Positions 62,222-64,000 of a stretch of DNA of 64,000 nt are shown here, in pieces. The DNA lies in contig NC_088295.1 in NCBI RefSeq assembly GCF_032854445.1, forward strand, positions 59,687,249 through 59,751,248, read 5' to 3'. This DNA is from Liolophura sinensis (lineage: Eukaryota > Mollusca > Polyplacophora > Chitonida > Chitonidae). The notes under the pieces were generated by a model. It was given only the letters and a program-made list of their open reading frames with translations, made no database searches and was not told the origin of the DNA. The number at the start of each line of letters is the position of its first letter. The first letter of the stretch is position 1. Both the position numbers and the translations under genes were made by a program.

Positions 62222-63640
62222 CCTATATAGGTGACGAAGTACTAAGAATGAATCCCAGCGCTTATCGGCCGCAGATGGTTTTTCCTTGTTGACGTTCAGT
62301 TCGGCCATTTTGAATGGAGAGACTTGTTAGCTTTGCGTGATAGGCAAAGGCATGAAAACTTTTAAAGGCATAAACAACCGATGATTACTGGTAACGTATG
62401 GCACGAAATGCCAGCAACCCGACGGTACCTTCTCCACATTCACATCCGATTCAACCTTATCTAGGGATAGTTATTTTCATTTACACCTGCTCGAATAATC
62501 TCTGACCGATCAGCTATATGCAAATCAGATACAGATACTAAAATGTTTATGGCAATCAACCTTCAAACACTCATGTATACAGAGTAACAACTATGAACAG
62601 AAATCTATGATGTCCCAGAAGAGTTGTATGGACAGATATATATTAAAAAATATTTAATATATTAAAAAGGCAACCGCCTACTTATAAAATTGGATAAGTT
62701 CACAAGCTGATGTCTCGGTCGACCTTTTCGAATGGATATGAGAGTATGATGCGTGCCATGCATGCCCCTATAGCGAATTACCAGCGTTTCCTAAGCTCGC
62801 TTACAGGGTGGAAACCGGGCACAGCCGGAGAGGAAGCCAGCATGAGCTGGACTTGAACTCACAGCGACCGCATTGGTGAGAGACTCCTGGGTCATTACGC
62901 TGCGCTAGCGCTTTAACCGACTGAGCCACGGAGGCCCCTGTTCCACATTCAAATCATTATTCGTCTATATAATATCCACAGCTAAATGGTACCATTAGAA
63001 ACAGAAAAGTGCATGATGTGAATTCTTGATTACATGAAACTGAAGTTTAGCTTAAAGTGTTTTTGTTTTTGTCACGTTAATTGACGATGTAAGTGTATGC
63101 TAGTATGAGGAGTGAAGAACGTTCAACATTTCCGACGTCACAGATGTGATTGTGTGGCCAAAGTAACGCTGTGGCTCCAGAGGATGTGTTCTGAGCTTTG
63201 TAATTAGGGTCAGGTTTGGCCGGCCATAAGAGGATGTTAAACTCGCCTGATTAAACCTGAGGAAACTGATTTCGCTTGGGGTAGCCTGAACTGTTTTGGG
63301 AAAGAGTGATGGTCTATAGCTACCAAGTTCCCCAGGCGAATACAGTCAGTGATTAATTCGAGTACTAAGCACGATCCAGTTGCGTTCAATTAAACCAGGA
63401 AAGTAACGTGGCCACAAGTTTTTGTGATCCTCAGAAATCACTGTGGATGGTTTCGAGGAATTTTAATGAGAAAGCATCCTGGCCTGGAACCTTTTCTATG
63501 ACCTTTTTCTTTTCGTTACATAGTTTTACAACACGTTACGCGTGTTTCTTATATCTTCATATTCACTGGGGGTAAATTCTAAGCTAGAACTATACGGACC
63601 ATTAACTGCATCACTCCCGCACAATCATGATTCTGCTTCA
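62222..63640. other. No gene recognised; one SINE-A
   Basis: Apart from the SINE at 62808-62938 nothing is supportable. The promoter or first exon of the nAChR gene could lie here or beyond the window. Confidence 0.4.
62808..62938 (-). mobile_element. SINE-A head, close relative of 1-142
   Basis: The plus strand shares GAGAGGAAGCCAGCATGAGC + TGGACTTGAACTCACAGCGA + CCGCATTGGTGAGAGACTCC with the copy at the window start; it is cut off at GGTGGAAACCGGGCACAGCC. Confidence 0.85.
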
Positions 63641-64000
63641 TTGTCGTCACATTTATAATGCTGCCTCTCTATTGGCACATTTATAATGCCGCCTAACCGT
63701 TCTCAAATTATAATGTTACCTCACTGTCGTCACTTACCTCACTTATAATACTGCGTCAGTATCGTCATATTTACCATGCTTCTTCAGTATGGTCACATTT
63801 ACATTGCCGCTCCACAGTCTTCACATGCATAATAATGCCAAGCTGTCGTCACATTTATAATGCTGCCTCACTGTTCTCTCAGTATAATGCTGCGTCACAA
63901 TCGTCACATTTATAATGATGCCGCACTGTCGTCGCAAGTCATAATGCTACCTCACTATTATCAAACTTATAATGCTGTCCCACTATGGTCACACATACAA
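63641..64000. repeat. Degenerate minisatellite of about 28 bp, running off the window
   Basis: About twelve variants of CGTCACATTTATAATGCTGC + CTCACTGT fill the last 360 bp. Confidence 0.75.

Overview
This is a eukaryotic genomic window from an animal, most likely a mollusc or a close lophotrochozoan relative. The signs are spliced genes with GT-AG introns, AT-rich intergenic DNA, many tRNA-derived SINEs whose tails (for example '...GTACGGCGTAAAACACC...' and '...GGGTTTAACGTCG...') I associate with molluscan genomes, and a divergent nicotinic receptor subunit of the kind expanded in lophotrochozoans. The organism call is inference; no species can be named.

Layout. (1) 207-682, minus: first coding exon of a class A aminergic, muscarinic-like GPCR whose remaining exons lie left of the window. 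(2) About 1-24.9 kb: no complete gene, but dense repeats. These include a 22-to-44 bp satellite (3.23-4.74 kb), a SINE with an internal 29-bp expansion (9.95-10.33 kb), a Tc1-like transposon with intact ends and a dead transposase (12.66-14.21 kb), a long inverted repeat (14.46-15.21 kb), a THAP-domain fragment (20.5 kb) and an 82/58-bp minisatellite (21.85-22.70 kb). (3) 25679-27357, plus: a complete two-exon CFAP161 gene (ciliary axoneme protein, 281 aa). (4) 32599-45045, minus: a complete 13-exon malic enzyme gene (609 aa) with a likely mitochondrial presequence and NADP-type cofactor residues. It converges on CFAP161, and its introns carry a heptad-encoding 21-bp minisatellite, two SINE-B copies and two hairpin or TIR elements. 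(5) 45.6-47.4 kb: four same-strand SINEs upstream of malic enzyme. (6) 51417-61197, minus: an alpha-type (YxCC) nicotinic acetylcholine receptor-like subunit, complete from the ligand-binding domain to TM4, including a 45-bp micro-exon. The signal-peptide exon is uncertain, with a candidate at 62143-62221. (7) 62.8-64 kb: another SINE and a roughly 28-bp minisatellite running off the end.

The four genes (neurotransmitter GPCR, ciliary protein, metabolic enzyme, ligand-gated channel) have no evident shared pathway; this looks like ordinary animal gene order rather than a cluster or system. I see no operon, CRISPR array, phage or prokaryotic defence feature. The most unusual items are the nAChR subunit's altered loop D and pore-lining residues, the minisatellite that encodes long heptad-repeat ORFs, and several long hairpin elements placed in introns.
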